64,000 nucleotides of DNA from Bettongia penicillata ogilbyi (GCA_023548195.1 JAJHZJ010000531.1:6435900-6499899); one strand, 5' to 3'. Positions 43,641 through 56,234 are shown, counted from the stretch's first letter. Program-made: numbers and translations. Notes: generated by a model not told the origin, from the letters alone.

Positions 43641-43847
43641 TCACATCATCTAGAAAAATATATGAAGAATGTGTAAAATAGAGAGACTTGAGAGGTTTGG
43701 AAAGATGTATTTATCTAGCTTGGAAGTTGGGAGAATTAGGAAAGGTCTCATTGAAGAGATTACCCCTGATCTGGACCTTGAAAATAGAGAAGCATTTCAA
43801 ATGATGGACATAAGGAAAAAGTCTCCCAACTCTCCCCACCCTTTGAT

Positions 43848-43892
43848 CACACACACACACACACACACATACACACACACACAAACACACAG
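43848..43892 (+). repeat. CA microsatellite
   Basis: Nearly pure (CA)n. From 43900 to 44890 I recognise no feature. Confidence 0.95.
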
Positions 43893-44899
43893 ACATGCAC
43901 AGCCCACATGTTTTCATAGCACTCTACTGCTCTCAGATTTCACGTATTAGAAATCATTCTATTAAAATGCCCCTTCTTTTTAAAATCTGAACACTTTTAC
44001 CAAGGTTTAGTAATTGTCAATAAGTCATATTTTGGTGAGAATTCATTCAATCAAAATTATTTTCCTCCCAACAACAAATAGATCAGCTGAATGAAAGAAG
44101 GGAAGCAGGTAGTTTTGGAGCATGGATGATTTTTCAAAGGAATCTTAGGTTGCAGAAACTATTGTCACATATTCACACTATTATCAAGGTATGTAATAAT
44201 GTATACATTATAAGTAAATAAGATCTATGAAAACAAAAATCTAACTTACTGATTTCCTTTTTGCTTCAAAATTCCACTTAAATGCAAATCTATTTCCAGT
44301 ATCCCAAACTACATTAAATTAGACTTTATGATCTTGGCCTCACAGCCAAACCACTATTTGTAATATTGCTTCTTTTATCTCTATTCCAAACAACTCTTTA
44401 GTATCACACTTGTAAAACACGGTTATTAAATTGGGAGCCATCAGCATTTCTCTCTCCCCAAAGCAGCTCAACTTTAGTCTGCCAAATAGTTTTTAGGTGA
44501 TAATTGTGGGGAGGGGGGAAATAAAGAGATAGCTGAGATTTCCCCCAGAAAATCCTTTTCTAAAGGGACATATTACATCACTTAATTATCTATTCTCCTT
44601 AAATCATAAGGTGAGAATTCAGTTCATTAGATATTTATCGAGTAGTCTTACCTTATGTGAATTCAGTTTAAATTTATTTATGTTTTTAGGAAATGGCAAC
44701 AAAATAAAAAATAAAATATAAATTAAAAATTGATTCATTGACAGACATGTTACACAGCTTCTAGCTTCCAAAATTTCAGTTTTTCAGGACCCTTGGATTC
44801 CAACAGCCTGCAATCTTATCTTATTCTGAGTCTCCATTTGTAGTTCTGAAATAAAATATATGCAAAAAAAGATAAAAAGACAGACTGTTATCATGAAAG

Positions 44900-45295
44900 G
44901 AGCAGTATGCCAAAAGTCACTGGACACTGGATCTAGTATTAGCCCTAACATTTAGTAGTCATGTGACCTTAAGCAAGTCATTTACTTTCTCAGTTTCCTC
45001 ACTATGAAATTAGACTTCAAGTAATGATCTACATAGTCCCTTACAATAATAAAATCCTTTGATTCTGTGATCTCTGATCCTTCACTGAAGGCTCTCAGAC
45101 AGATCTTGAAGAAAATGTGAATTGAATGAATATGTACTCTACCACTAACATGCTGAATGACTGGGTAAGTTACTTAACTACGGTAGGACCCAGGTTTCCT
45201 CATCCATCCATTGTGGGAATTGGACAGTCCAATTCCCATCTAGTCACTAGATGATCTCTACCATCCTTCCAGCTCTAACAGTCAAGTTTGGCACT
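44900..45295 (+). repeat. Two MIR-type SINEs
   Basis: 44900-45075 ('catgtgaccttaagcaagtc', 'ctttctcagtttcctcacta') and 45130-45295 ('tgactgggtaagttacttaa', 'ccttccagctctaacagtca'). Confidence 0.65.
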
Positions 45296-45299
45296 CATA

Positions 45300-46700
45300 A
45301 AATATTTATTACCTGGAGAGCATTCAAATAAATTTTCTGTTTGTTTGTTTTTGCTATTCCAATAGTGGGGATGTCTTTACAGCGACCCTATGACATTAGT
45401 TTGGAAGTGTGAGATAGCCGGCCAGCTAGTTAGATCTGGGAGAGCAGTTTGTGGACACAGAATGAGCTACAGAACTGACTTCTATAATCTTTGCAAAGTT
45501 CAAAGAAGGAAGAAGAGAGATGGGTGTTTAGGTAGGGCTCAAGTTCTCCATTCAAAGCCAGCAATTGGACAAGTTTACTTGTTGCTTTGTTTTCTCACCT
45601 TGACCAATGCGGAAAGTCTTCCAAAGAATTCACTGCCTGCTAAGCTGGAAGTATCAAAGTTCAGCTTGTTTTGAGTTCTTGGATTCTGTTTTTGTAGAAG
45701 GGAAATGGTTTTCTGGTAAAAGCAGAATGCAAAGCAATTTTTTAAAAACACACACATTGTTTTTTCAAGATAGCTTTGGAAATAATATCTAAGCATAGAA
45801 AATTACCAAAGCAAAATATGTCTATTTCTTTTAAGTTGGGGATTCCTAAAATAGGTGACTGTAATAGGAATGGATCCATAACACTGCTGGGCTATTTAAT
45901 AGTGAAAATGCCAAGGGTTGGTGGCTAAGTTTATGTTTTTACTAGAACTTTTCCCTTTCTTACCTGTTGCCTATTTACATGAGAAATGGGTTAAAGGAGA
46001 CAGTCTTATCGGGGTCATTCTCACTGATCGTATATCCCCAAGAACTTGTTTCTGAACTCATTTCTTAAGTTTTTTTTCTTCAATATCTGAAGAAAGGAAG
46101 ATCTTGTATGGATAGATATAATACATTTCAGCCATATTACTGAAATTTAAAATTTCACTGTATAGTCAGATCAAAATAATTTTGTTTTCATTGTGTTCAT
46201 TTTTGGAAAATTCTGTTCCCATTGACATTTATAAGTATTCTAATTATTCTTCTTGTATTCTATTTAAAGCTAATTTCCTGAAAAAAGAGGGTGAAAGGAG
46301 TCTCCTCCAGATCCTAACATTTTCTCCTTGAGCTGGCATGACAGTCCAGGAGTGACCACCAATCACTGATACTTTTTATACTATTCTAAGAGGATATGTG
46401 TATTCTAGAAAGAACTCTGTAAAGTATATGGGGAATAGCTTTGCCAAGTATTTTTCTTATAGTAGATATTTAATAAATCTATATTGAATGGAATCCTCAT
46501 TTGCTACAGCATTCAGAAGATACAGGAGTTGAATACTTACAACCACATTATGCTATAGTGTCAGAGATATTCCTACTAACAGATAAATGTTTCAAATAGT
46601 TCAGAAAATGTTTGATTTCATTGGGGTGGCCATGTACCCCTTCTGACAATGCAAGTGACAACCCCTTTGAGTCTTGACAGGCAGTTCTCGTGAGTTATGC
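45300..46700. other. Unassigned intronic sequence
   Basis: AT-rich, with stops in all frames and no repeat recognised. It is part of the spacer between the inverted elements E3 and E4. Confidence 0.5.
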
Positions 46701-46701
46701 T

Positions 46702-46716
46702 AAAGTGAATCATCAC
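46702..46716 (+). repeat. Target-site duplication of E4, left copy
   Basis: aaagtgaatcatcac; 14 of 15 bases match 49640-49654. The inferred nick is CTTT|AGCA, close to the L1 endonuclease preference. Confidence 0.85.
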
Positions 46717-49639
46717 GGGGGGTGGAGCCAAGACGGCTGAGTAGAAAGACTCACGTATGCTAGCTCCGAACCCACAGCCCATATATTTCCTGCGGGAAGA
46801 ACTCCCCACGAATTCTGGATCACTGCAAGGCACACAGAAACACAGTGGAAGAGATTTCCATTCCAGAGAGCCCTGGAGAGCTGTCCCCAGGGTCCGTCGC
46901 GCCCCGGAAAGTGGAGCCCACCCCTGCGCTGCCCTGGCCATGGCCCCAGAGGAGCAGATCCGAGCAGGCTTCAGGGATGGAACCTCTGGCAGCCGGGAAG
47001 GTCCCTCCACCCACAGGTGGTACAGGTCAGTGAGAGGGATGTCTGGGCTGGCCAAGAGGGGAACAGGGTGTCTCTGTGACCTAGACCCCCTCGGGAGGCA
47101 GCAGCAGAAGGAGCGGCAGAGGCAGGGGAAGGAAGCAGAGGAGGCAGAGACAGGGGCAGCGGCAGAGGCAGCAGCATCCGGGACTCCCCGAGCAGCAGGA
47201 AGAAGCTCAGGTCTCTGCATAAACACCCTGAGGGATCTAAGCCTAGGAGACGGCCCTGCCCCCACCCGCTCCATTACTGAAGGTCTCTGCATAAAGCTCC
47301 TGAGGGAAATGAGCCTGGGAGGCAGCCCTGCCCCCACCTGAGCACCAGAACTTAAGCTCACATTGAATAGCAGCCACACCTGCCGCCCGGAAAGCCCATT
47401 TGAATCTCAGACCCCAAGCACTAGCTGGGCGGATCTAGGCAGGGGTGGACAGGAATCTCAGAAGTCAAGTGACTGGCTTGGAAAATGCCCAGAAAAGGGA
47501 AGAAAAATAAGACTATAGAGAGCTTCTGTGAGCAGGTGCAAATGTTCCCGCCTTTCAATTCTGATGACAAGGAAATATTCTTACCATCAGGGAAAGACGT
47601 GGAGGTCGGGGCCTCTGTATCCAGACATCCCAGGTGGATGTCCGGTGGGCTCAGGCCTTGGAAGAGCTCAAAAAGGATTTTGAAAATCAAGTTAGACAGG
47701 TGGAGGAAAAACTGGGAAGAGAAGTGAGAGAGATGCAGGAAAAGCATGAAAAACGTGACAATACCTTGCTAAAGGAGACCCAAAAAATGCTGAAGAAAAG
47801 AACACCTTGAAAAATAGGCTCACTCAATTGGCAAAAGAGGTTCAAAAAGCCAATGAGGAGAAGAATGCTTTAAAAAAGAAGAATTGGCCAAATGGAAAAA
47901 GAGGTTCAAAAGCTCACTGAAGAAAATAGTTCTCTCAAAATTAGAATGGAACAGATTGGAGTCTAATGACTTTCTGAGAAACCAAGAAATCACCAAACAA
48001 AACCAAAAGAAGGAAAAAATGGAAGAGAATGTGAAATATCTCATTGGAAAAACAACTGACCTGGAAAATAGATCCAGGAGAAACAATTTAAAAATTATGG
48101 GACTACCTGAAAGCCATGATCAAAAAAGGAGCCTAGACATCATCTTTCATGAAATTACCAAGGAGAACTGCCCTGAGATTCTAGAACCAGAGGGCAAAAT
48201 AAGTATTGAAGGAATCCATCAATCACCTCCTGAAAGAGATCCAAAAAGAGAAACTCCTAGGAACATTGTGGCCAAATTCCAGAATTCCCAGGTGAAGGAG
48301 AAAATATTGCAAGCAGCTAGAAAGAAACAATTCCAGTATTGTGGAAATACAATCAGGATAACACAAGATCTAGCAGCTTCTACAGTAAGGGATTGAAGGG
48401 CGTGGAATAGGATATTCCAGAAATCGAAGGAACTGGGACTCAAACCAAGAATCACCTACCCAGCAAAACTGAGTATAATACTTCAGGGGAAAATATGGTC
48501 TTTCAATGAAACAGAGGACTTTCAAGCATTCTTGATGAAAAGACCAGAGCTGAAAAGAAAATTTGACTTTCAAACACAAGAATGAGAAGAAGCATGAAAA
48601 AGTAAACAGCAAAGAGGAGTCGTAAGGGACTTACCAAAGGTGAACTGTTTACATTCCTACATGGAAAGACAATATTTGTAACTCTTAAAACTTTTCAGTA
48701 TCTGGGTAGTTGGTGGGACCACACACACACATACACACGCACACACACACATGTACATGTGTGCGCACACACACATACACACATGCACACACATACAGAG
48801 ACAGAGAGCACAGAGTGAATTGAATAGGATGGGATCATACCTTAAAAGAAATTAAGGTAAATGGTGAGAGAGAAATGTGGGAGGAGAGAGGGTGAAATGG
48901 AATGGGGTAAATTATATCTCATTCAAGAGGCAAGCAGGAGACTTTTTAGTGGAGGGAAAAAGAGGAGAGCTGAGAAAAAAACAAGAAGTTTACCCTCATC
49001 ACATTCGACTAAAGGAAGGAATAAAATGCACACTCATTTTGCTATGAAAACCTATCTTACAATACAGGAAAGTGGGGGAGAAGGAGATAAGCAGGGTGTG
49101 GGGGATGATGGAAGGGAGGGCAATGGGAGGAGGGAGCAATTTGAAGTCAACACTCTTGGGGAGGGACAGGATCAAAAGACAGAATAGAAACAATGGGGGG
49201 CAGGATAGGATGGAGGGAAATACAGTTAGTCTTACACAGCACGACTATTATGGAAGTCATTTGCAAAACTACACAGATAGGGCCTATGTTGAATTGCCTG
49301 CCTTCCCAAAGGGAATGGGTGGGAAGGGAGGGATAGGGAGAACTTGGAACTCAAAGTTTTAGGAACAACTGTTGAGTATTGTTGTTGCTACTAGGAAGTA
49401 AGAAATACAGTTAATGGGGAATAGAAAGTCATCTGGGCCTACAGGACAAAAGAGAAGATGGGGACAAGAGAAGGGAGAGATGACAGAAGAGAGGGCAGAT
49501 TGGTGATAGGGAAAATTAGAATGCTTGGTGTATTGGGGTGAGGGTAGGAGATAAATGGGGAGAAAATTTGGAACCCAAAATTTTGTGAAAATGAATGTAA
49601 AAAGTTAAATAAATAAATTTTTATTAAAAGAAAAAAAAT
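46717..49639 (+). mobile_element. E4: ORF1-only L1 (HAL1-like), ORF1 broken
   Basis: A full-length element: the 5' end is 'ggggggtggagccaagacgg', the CpG-rich 5' UTR carries a 72-bp tandem pair (47211-47350), the ORF1 region is 47485-48585, and the 3' UTR (48586-49639) carries a CA tract (48720-48800), G-rich modules and an A-rich end. No ORF2. It is the inverted partner of E3. It lies sense to SLC9A3 transcription. Confidence 0.9.
47485..48585 (+). pseudogene. E4 ORF1 pseudogene
   Basis: Starts with the expected ATG but is disabled several times: a one-base loss near 47617 after GASVS; a shortened A run at 47782-47787 (shared with E3); extra bases near 47875-47890 and near 47955; and a TGA after STVRD at 48394-48396 (shared with E3), where E2 has CGA. 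The middle frame (47884-48396) still reads through the RRM-like domain. Confidence 0.88.
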
Positions 49640-49654
49640 AAAATGAATCATCAC
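49640..49654 (+). repeat. Target-site duplication of E4, right copy
   Basis: aaaatgaatcatcac. The first four A may belong to the poly-A tail. Confidence 0.8.
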
Positions 49655-49674
49655 TTAGAGGCCAGCTTTCTGAC

Positions 49675-49910
49675 AATGCTGTGGTTATTCAATCATGTCC
49701 AATTTCATGACCCTATCTGGGGTTTTCTTGGCAAAGAAAACCATTTCCTTCTCCAGAAGAGGAAACTGAGGCAAACAGGGTTAGGTGACTTGCCCAGGGT
49801 CACACAGCTCGTACGTGTCTGAGGCCAGATTTTTTAACTCAGGAAGGTGAGTCTTCCTGACCCCAGACCCAGCAGTCTTTCCACTGCCATCTAGCTACCC
49901 AGATAGGAAT
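49675..49910 (-). repeat. CORE-SINE, well preserved
   Basis: 'gttattcaatcatgtccaat', 'gaggaaactgaggcaaacag', 'gacttgcccagggtcacaca' and 'ccactgccatctagctaccc'. Confidence 0.85.
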
Positions 49911-49930
49911 TTGGGAGAGGCAGTAATGAT

Positions 49931-49968
49931 AATGATGTTGATGATGATGATGATGATGATGATGATAC
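49931..49968 (+). repeat. GAT trinucleotide repeat
   Basis: About 11 GAT/GTT units, mostly pure GAT. Confidence 0.95.
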
Positions 49969-50299
49969 CTTACATTTCTAAAAAAAAAAATCATGAAACA
50001 AGTGAAGCGTCCTAAAACTTCAGCTGGTTTTTATCTTCGTGATCTGACATTCATGAAACGTAGCTCCCATTCTAGATGTTTAGGTGTTTGGGTATAAATA
50101 CTAGGTGTTTACAAAATGAACACTATCATTTGATTACACAAAGTCAGTATCTTTTAAAATCTTTCCTCTAACAAACTATTTTTCTGTCCCTGTTGAAACT
50201 GAGTTTGTTCATTTGTTTTGTAACATTGATCATCACACCACTACCTAACATTTACAAGTAAAGGTATATTCAGATTTTAATGGTTTAAACTTTGTGGGT

Positions 50300-50565
50300 A
50301 GGAGGCAGCTAGGTGGTTCATCGGAGAGAGGGCTGGGCCTGGATTCAGGAAGACCAAAGTTCAAATCTGGCCTCCAACACTTACTAGTTGGGTGACTCTG
50401 GGCTAGTTACTTAACTTCTATTTGTCTTTTTCCACTGAAGAAGGAAATGGCAAACCAGTCCAGTGTCTTTGCCAAGAAAATCCCTGGGACAGTTCTTGGC
50501 ATGCTGTGGTCCGTAGGGTCATAAAGAGTTGGACACGACTGAATGACTGAACAGCAACCACCTTT
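50300..50565 (+). repeat. CORE-SINE
   Basis: 'ggaggcagctaggtggttca', 'ggaaatggcaaaccagtcca' and 'gttggacacgactgaatgac'. Confidence 0.88.
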
Positions 50566-50819
50566 ATTTACAAGGATGTTTTACATTCATTTTGGTGACA
50601 TATTATTGATTCTTTCTAGGATTACCTGTTGTTTTATACTTAGGATATTGAGGTCTTTTTATTTCTTTATTTGGATAATATTTCTGGAATTGCTTTTGTG
50701 ACATCTTTTTAAAAGATAGATAAGCATTAATTGGGAATAGCCCAGTGCTGTTGGTGACTCCAGAGAAAGAGCTAGGGCCTGTATTCACTCAGACAAGGAT
50801 TTAATTGGATAACATTAAT

Positions 50820-51080
50820 ATTGTGTTATGTGACGCAGTGAATAGACCACCAGGCCCAGACTCAGGAAAACTAATCTTCTTAAGTTCAATTCCAGCCTTA
50901 GATACTCACTTGCTGTATGACCCTGGGCAAGCCACTTAACCCCATTTGCTTTAGTTTCCTTATCTGTAAAATGATCTGGGGAAGGAAATGGCAAAACATT
51001 CTGGTATCTTTGCCAAAAAAAACCCAAGTGGGGATCAGGAAGAGTCAGATACGATTAAAAAATGACTGAACTGAATCTAA
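50820..51080 (+). repeat. CORE-SINE
   Basis: 'gacgcagtgaatagaccacc', 'gaccctgggcaagccactta' and 'gaaggaaatggcaaaacatt'. Confidence 0.85.
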
Positions 51081-51084
51081 ATGA

Positions 51085-53905
51085 TATTGAATAAAGTATA
51101 TACACAGAGATACAAATCTGGCTACATACATAGCAATTCTAAGAATTATGAATAACTTTACCCAAAGTGGATCCTTAACACGTACTTGTTGAATTAAATT
51201 GACTTTTGTGGTAGGAGGCAAGCTGCACGGTGGAGTTAGTTTTGTGCTTTAAACTTGGCCTTGCAGTGGCAAAGAATAATAATAATCTGTTGTTAAAGTC
51301 CTTTACTCATTAACTCATTAATCGTAGCAACATTCCTGTGAGCAGAGACACCCTTAGCAGTGAGATGAGTCAGGCACTCGTATCCGGGACTTGTACTTTG
51401 GGAAACTGCTGTGAAGTCCCAGAGGAGCTTGGTATGAAGTACATCTTGCTCCAGGCCATCCTACAATAAAGATTGCCTGGAGGTGACCCTGCACTTGAGG
51501 CATTTTACATAAGCTGGCAATGTGCAAGAAGGGAGGGTTGGCAACAGGCAACTGCCTTCTTCCCGGATAGCATCCTGATTTGCATACTTGGCTGGTTACC
51601 CAGAGAGAAGAAGAAATGGGTTCTGCCAATATTTTCTTTCTTGGGACAAAATGCCTCTTAATGCCCACAGGCCAAGGTGATTAGCCCTATTTTAAAAAGA
51701 GGAAAAATGATGCATGGAAAATTATATATCCAGTTAATGGAAGAGCCAAGAGGAGATTGCCATTCAGATCACCAAATGTGTAAGATATCAAATGTGCCTA
51801 AAGAAGGAAATTATCTGTTTAATGAAAAAACATCTTTCAACTGCTTTACCTCGCTGTACACCTGATCCTCATATTTATGCAAGAAAGGAGAAAAACTAAC
51901 CAGAATTTTTTGGTTTCAGTATTCTTGTTCTACACCTAAACTGTGTCCTGCATTCCCAGATACTTCCACTATTCCTTGCACCTCCTTTAGTGAGACATTG
52001 GGGAGGCTGCCTTTTCTCTTGCCCATGGACTCTCCACTTTGGGGATTATCTACAGTGAATTGTTAATCTTGAACTGGCTCTTCCAAGTATGTTCTCAGGT
52101 CCAGTAGACAAATTTTCACATTAGCCAGAGCAATGTATGATTCAGAAAGTAAACTGAATGCCCAAAAGCAAAACGTATCCCCAAACCAAAGGTTAATGAT
52201 TTTTAAAATTACCTGATACTTTGATTTACATGCCACTGGTGCCTGCCATTTGTCCAAATAATTCAAAATTGAATATAAGGACTTTTACTGCAATAAATTT
52301 GGATTTATTGGTGTTCATTCAAGAGGGCATAAGGGGAAGGAAAACATAAATAATTTAGATGTTTTTCTTCCACTCATGGTCACTCCTCCAAACTAATTTT
52401 CTATGGCTTTTAAAAACTGTTCATGTAAGCCTAGTTCTGCTTACCAGGAGTGATATTAGTAACTTTCATAAAGAAGGATAATAGTGGAGTCCCAATTACA
52501 ACCTATCACTGTCCAATTCTATCTTTACTCTAGATTGACAATGGGATCTCAGATCAGCTTCTTATGACGAGTTCACGCTAGTGCCAAGTTAAACTATTTT
52601 CAACTTAAATAGATTCATATAGCTCACAATGCATAACTGTGCTAAGTTAAAGTTAAACCATGGCTGAGTGTCTGCTGTGCTCTGTGGGGAACAAGGTCCT
52701 CCTTGCTTTGTAATGTACAACAAGCATAATCAAATCATATTTATTAAGCGCCCTCTGGAACAAGTTGCATTAGATTAACGAAATTCCAGCTCTTAGGGAC
52801 ACTATGGTCCATTGGTTAAAGCACCGGCTTCAAAATGAAAAGTTTGCCAGGTGATGTTCTTTCTCCTACTTCCCACACCTTTCTCTTCCTCAGACTTCAG
52901 TGATTGCTTGTATGATTTAGTGTTGAGCAAGTTCTTTAGCCACTTTAGTGAAGTAATGCCAAGCAATGTCAGTATTCATTGTTTCTCTAATTATCAGTAC
53001 CATGGTCAAGGGAAGCCTTACGGGAAGCCAAGTCCCTAATGAGTACTAGAATACTGACCTCTTCTTACTGCCTAAAATTCTTCCTCTTCATTAGGACTTT
53101 ACATCTTTATCTTTAGTCTTTAGCCTAACCTTTAAAACATAAATGAAAAAGAAAAATAAAGCACAAACACTGAGAATATCACCACCACCACCACTACCCT
53201 CAGCCATTCTAAATCTTTTATGTCATCTCATTTTTAAAGTAATTAGTTGATCAATTGTTTCCAGAGAAAAAATCATTTTCTGTGCTGAGTCTTACATATA
53301 TAACTCTTGTTGTCACTACCATTTTACCTCAAGAAATCTATTTTATGCCTACCTATTAAAAACATGCAGCACCGATATCACAACTTCCTTTTTATGCTAT
53401 ATTTGCCTATCCAAAATTAAAATAAAAATCAGTGACCCATTACAAAATTACATGGGTCTATTTTGTCACTCCCATAAAACTTTGATGCTCTAGAAGCTTC
53501 TAATGAGTCTTCCGATTGCTTTCTTACATGAATCTGGTTGACTCTTTTAAAAGTCCACTATCCTTTATTCTTCTCTTCAAGATCAACATTGTCATATTTT
53601 TATTTTTGACTGACTCCAAATTATAGGATATCAACCTTTGCCTTTTATATATTTCAGTCTTTCAAAATCTTACTGTTGAACTTGGCGCTGTCCTTTTCCT
53701 GTTGTAAACATTTGGCAAATAATGCATTCCTTCTGAGGACCTCGCCCTTGCTCTGTTCTAATCTCTTGTGATTTCAATAGTACTCCCCATATAATGGCAT
53801 TCTTTTTTTCTTTCTCTGATTACCCATACAGAGAATGGGTACAATTCTCTGGTAGTTTTAGTAAATTCACAGAATGAGCGCCATCGCCTTGGGTAAGTAC
53901 AGCAT
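51085..53905. other. Unassigned intronic sequence
   Basis: 2.8 kb with no repeat or exon I can support. A minus-strand 104-codon open frame at 51668-51354 has no recognised domain and is probably chance. A short (CAC)n lies near 53180-53199. Confidence 0.5.
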
Positions 53906-53909
53906 TTTG

Positions 53910-54128
53910 TTGTTGCGTAGTCATGTCAGTCATGTTCGACTCTTCGTGACCCCATTTTGGGATTTCTTGGCAGATACTAGAGAAGTGGACCACTTCCTTC
54001 TCCAGCTCACAGGGGTTAAATGACTTTTCTAGGGTCACAGAGTTAATAAGAATCTGATGCCAGATTTGAATTCATGAAGATGAGTCTTCCTGACTCCAGG
54101 CCTACCACTGTATCCACTACACCATTTC
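53910..54128 (-). repeat. CORE-SINE
   Basis: 'gttcgactcttcgtgacccc', 'ccacttccttctccagctca' and 'ccactgtatccactacacca'. Confidence 0.85.
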
Positions 54129-54149
54129 CCAAATAATCTTACTTTTACA

Positions 54150-54665
54150 TTGACCTAGTCTCTTCACTCTTCAGCAGCTTCCTATTGGCTACTGAGTAAA
54201 TTTCAAGTTTCCTTGTCTGTGCCCTTCCACAATATGACAGTACTCTTTATTTCCATCCTTATCTCATGTTACTCTTTTCTGTGTAATCTCCGTTCCAACC
54301 AGATTGGATTGTCAGCTGTACAAATCAAACCTGCAAGTTTTTGTTCATGCCACTCCTTGCACTTAAGATGTATCCCTCTTTTTCTTTTTTTTTACTGAAT
54401 TTCCACCTTATGTCATATAAAGTCTGACATAGTTGTGACATTCTCTGTGAAGCCTTCCTTGCTCCCCCCAGATAGTAACTAAGAACCCCATTACATGCCA
54501 GTATTTTTTATAACTCTCTAATGAACTTATCATGTAATTTTTATCTATTAGGAATTATCTGTTTAATATTATCTAAACTTAACTCTCTGAATGTTGAACC
54601 TATTATTCCTGTACACAGTAGGAGCTAAATGTATGCTTATTGAATGGGTAAATGAATTGGCATAA
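54150..54665 (+). mobile_element. L2 3' end
   Basis: 'cttcctattggctactgagt', 'tctgtgaagccttccttgct' and 'cctgtacacagtaggagcta'. Confidence 0.75.
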
Positions 54666-54669
54666 TGTT

Positions 54670-56230
54670 GGTTGACTTTTAATTTCAGTCTTATACTCCT
54701 TTTCTTGATGAACACTATCTATATTTTCATGTTGGACCATTTTTTTTCATTATCAGGTGTTTTCCCTGGCCTGTAGTACATACTTAGTGAAACTTGCAGT
54801 TTGGTTGTTTTGTGTAAATTTCTCTTCTTCCAAAGAAAAAAAAAAGATATCGAGGCCAGGGAGAATTAGTGGGGACAGAGCAAAGCAACTGCAGGGCAGT
54901 TTTTCTATGTTATTTTAAATAATAATTTCCAAGGTCCAGTATTATATTTTGTTTTGGTGTGGATAGATAATCTGTTTTTCATATTGATTGAACAGAATTC
55001 TTGCATTTCTCATGTGGGATTCCATTCGCCTTCTGGGAAAAAAAAAAATGTCAGCATCAAGTTACAAGTTTCTCCTTAAGTCCCTAGGTTTGGAATTACT
55101 TAGTTAGCTAAGGAGTTAGTCTACCTTGTGAAAACCTGTAATAGGTAAGGTTAATGGCTTTCCTGAACTTGGTGTTTGAAAACATAAATCACTCTTCTCA
55201 TTTCATCAGCTTCGTTGCCTGGATCAGTCTAATGGTTAATTTCATTCTCTGGGGTTTGGCAGACCTGAACCTCAGTTGTCTTCTTTCTCTCCTGAACCTT
55301 GGCTACTGATAAGAATAAGTATGGCAGTCATACCAGGAGCTCCTTCAGTGTTTCAGGGCCTTAAGGGAGGGAACCCCTTCAACTCAACATAAGACAACTT
55401 CTGGGGACACTGAATTTGAGGGAGGAGTCCTTTCTGCAATGTTTTACCTAAGGAAATAAAAATTTAGAGTGCCATTGAGCATTGACTTACATTATATGCC
55501 TTGCATTGTTCTTAGTTTAAAATTCATTAAATGAATGAATAAATAAATAAACCGTTTGCTCTTTCTATTTATCTGTGGCTCTGGATAACAAGAAAACTGA
55601 AGTTCATCTTCAACTAAGCACAAATCCCCCTGGTTTACATTGAAAAATAAAGTGACAAGCCGCCTTTGCATACTGTTACTTTGCAAATGGAGCAAAGCCA
55701 GTGAGTTCTTTGGGCATACTCAGTCTAGCAAATTTCAGAAGTTTGGCATTAAACTTCCAACATAAATAATGATGCACATAACCAAAGTTGGAAACCTGTT
55801 TTGTTCTAAAGGCCGCTAGAAGGGCTGAGTAAGTCTAACCCCAGGAAAGGGAGCAATAGAAGAGGAAGAAGAGTAGGGACAGAGAAATAGAAGAAGAGAT
55901 GTATAGGGTGAGGAGTGAGAGCAGCAAAACGGTTAGAAAGAATATAAGAAACAAAAATCTAGGAAGCTGATGAAATTTTTCTAAATTTAGCCTGATTTAG
56001 CAAGTGGACTGAAATCACATGTGGGTAATGTGAGAGCTCCTTGAACAAACACTGAGGGTTTTGGTTTTGGTTTCTCACTGCATTTTAGGATCGTGGGATT
56101 AGGAACTAAATTTAATATTATTCAATTCAGTAATCATTTCTAAGTGCTGGTGGAGATACAAAGCCTATGACATTTTGCTTTTTCTTGATACAGATAATTA
56201 TAATAGGAAATAATACATGATGATATATCA
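54670..56230. other. Unassigned intronic sequence
   Basis: AT-rich, no feature recognised. A short (AAAT)n-like run is at 55530-55552. Confidence 0.5.
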
Positions 56231-56234
56231 TAGT

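Noticed and set aside
46618..47379. 253-codon minus-strand and 194-codon plus-strand open frames
   Set aside because: Both lie in the GC-rich 5' UTR of E4 and repeat the tandem 5' UTR unit. Similar frames occur in the other elements' leaders. They are composition effects.
51354..51668. 104-codon minus-strand open frame
   Set aside because: No family recognised and no supporting context; a chance frame in a slightly GC-richer patch.
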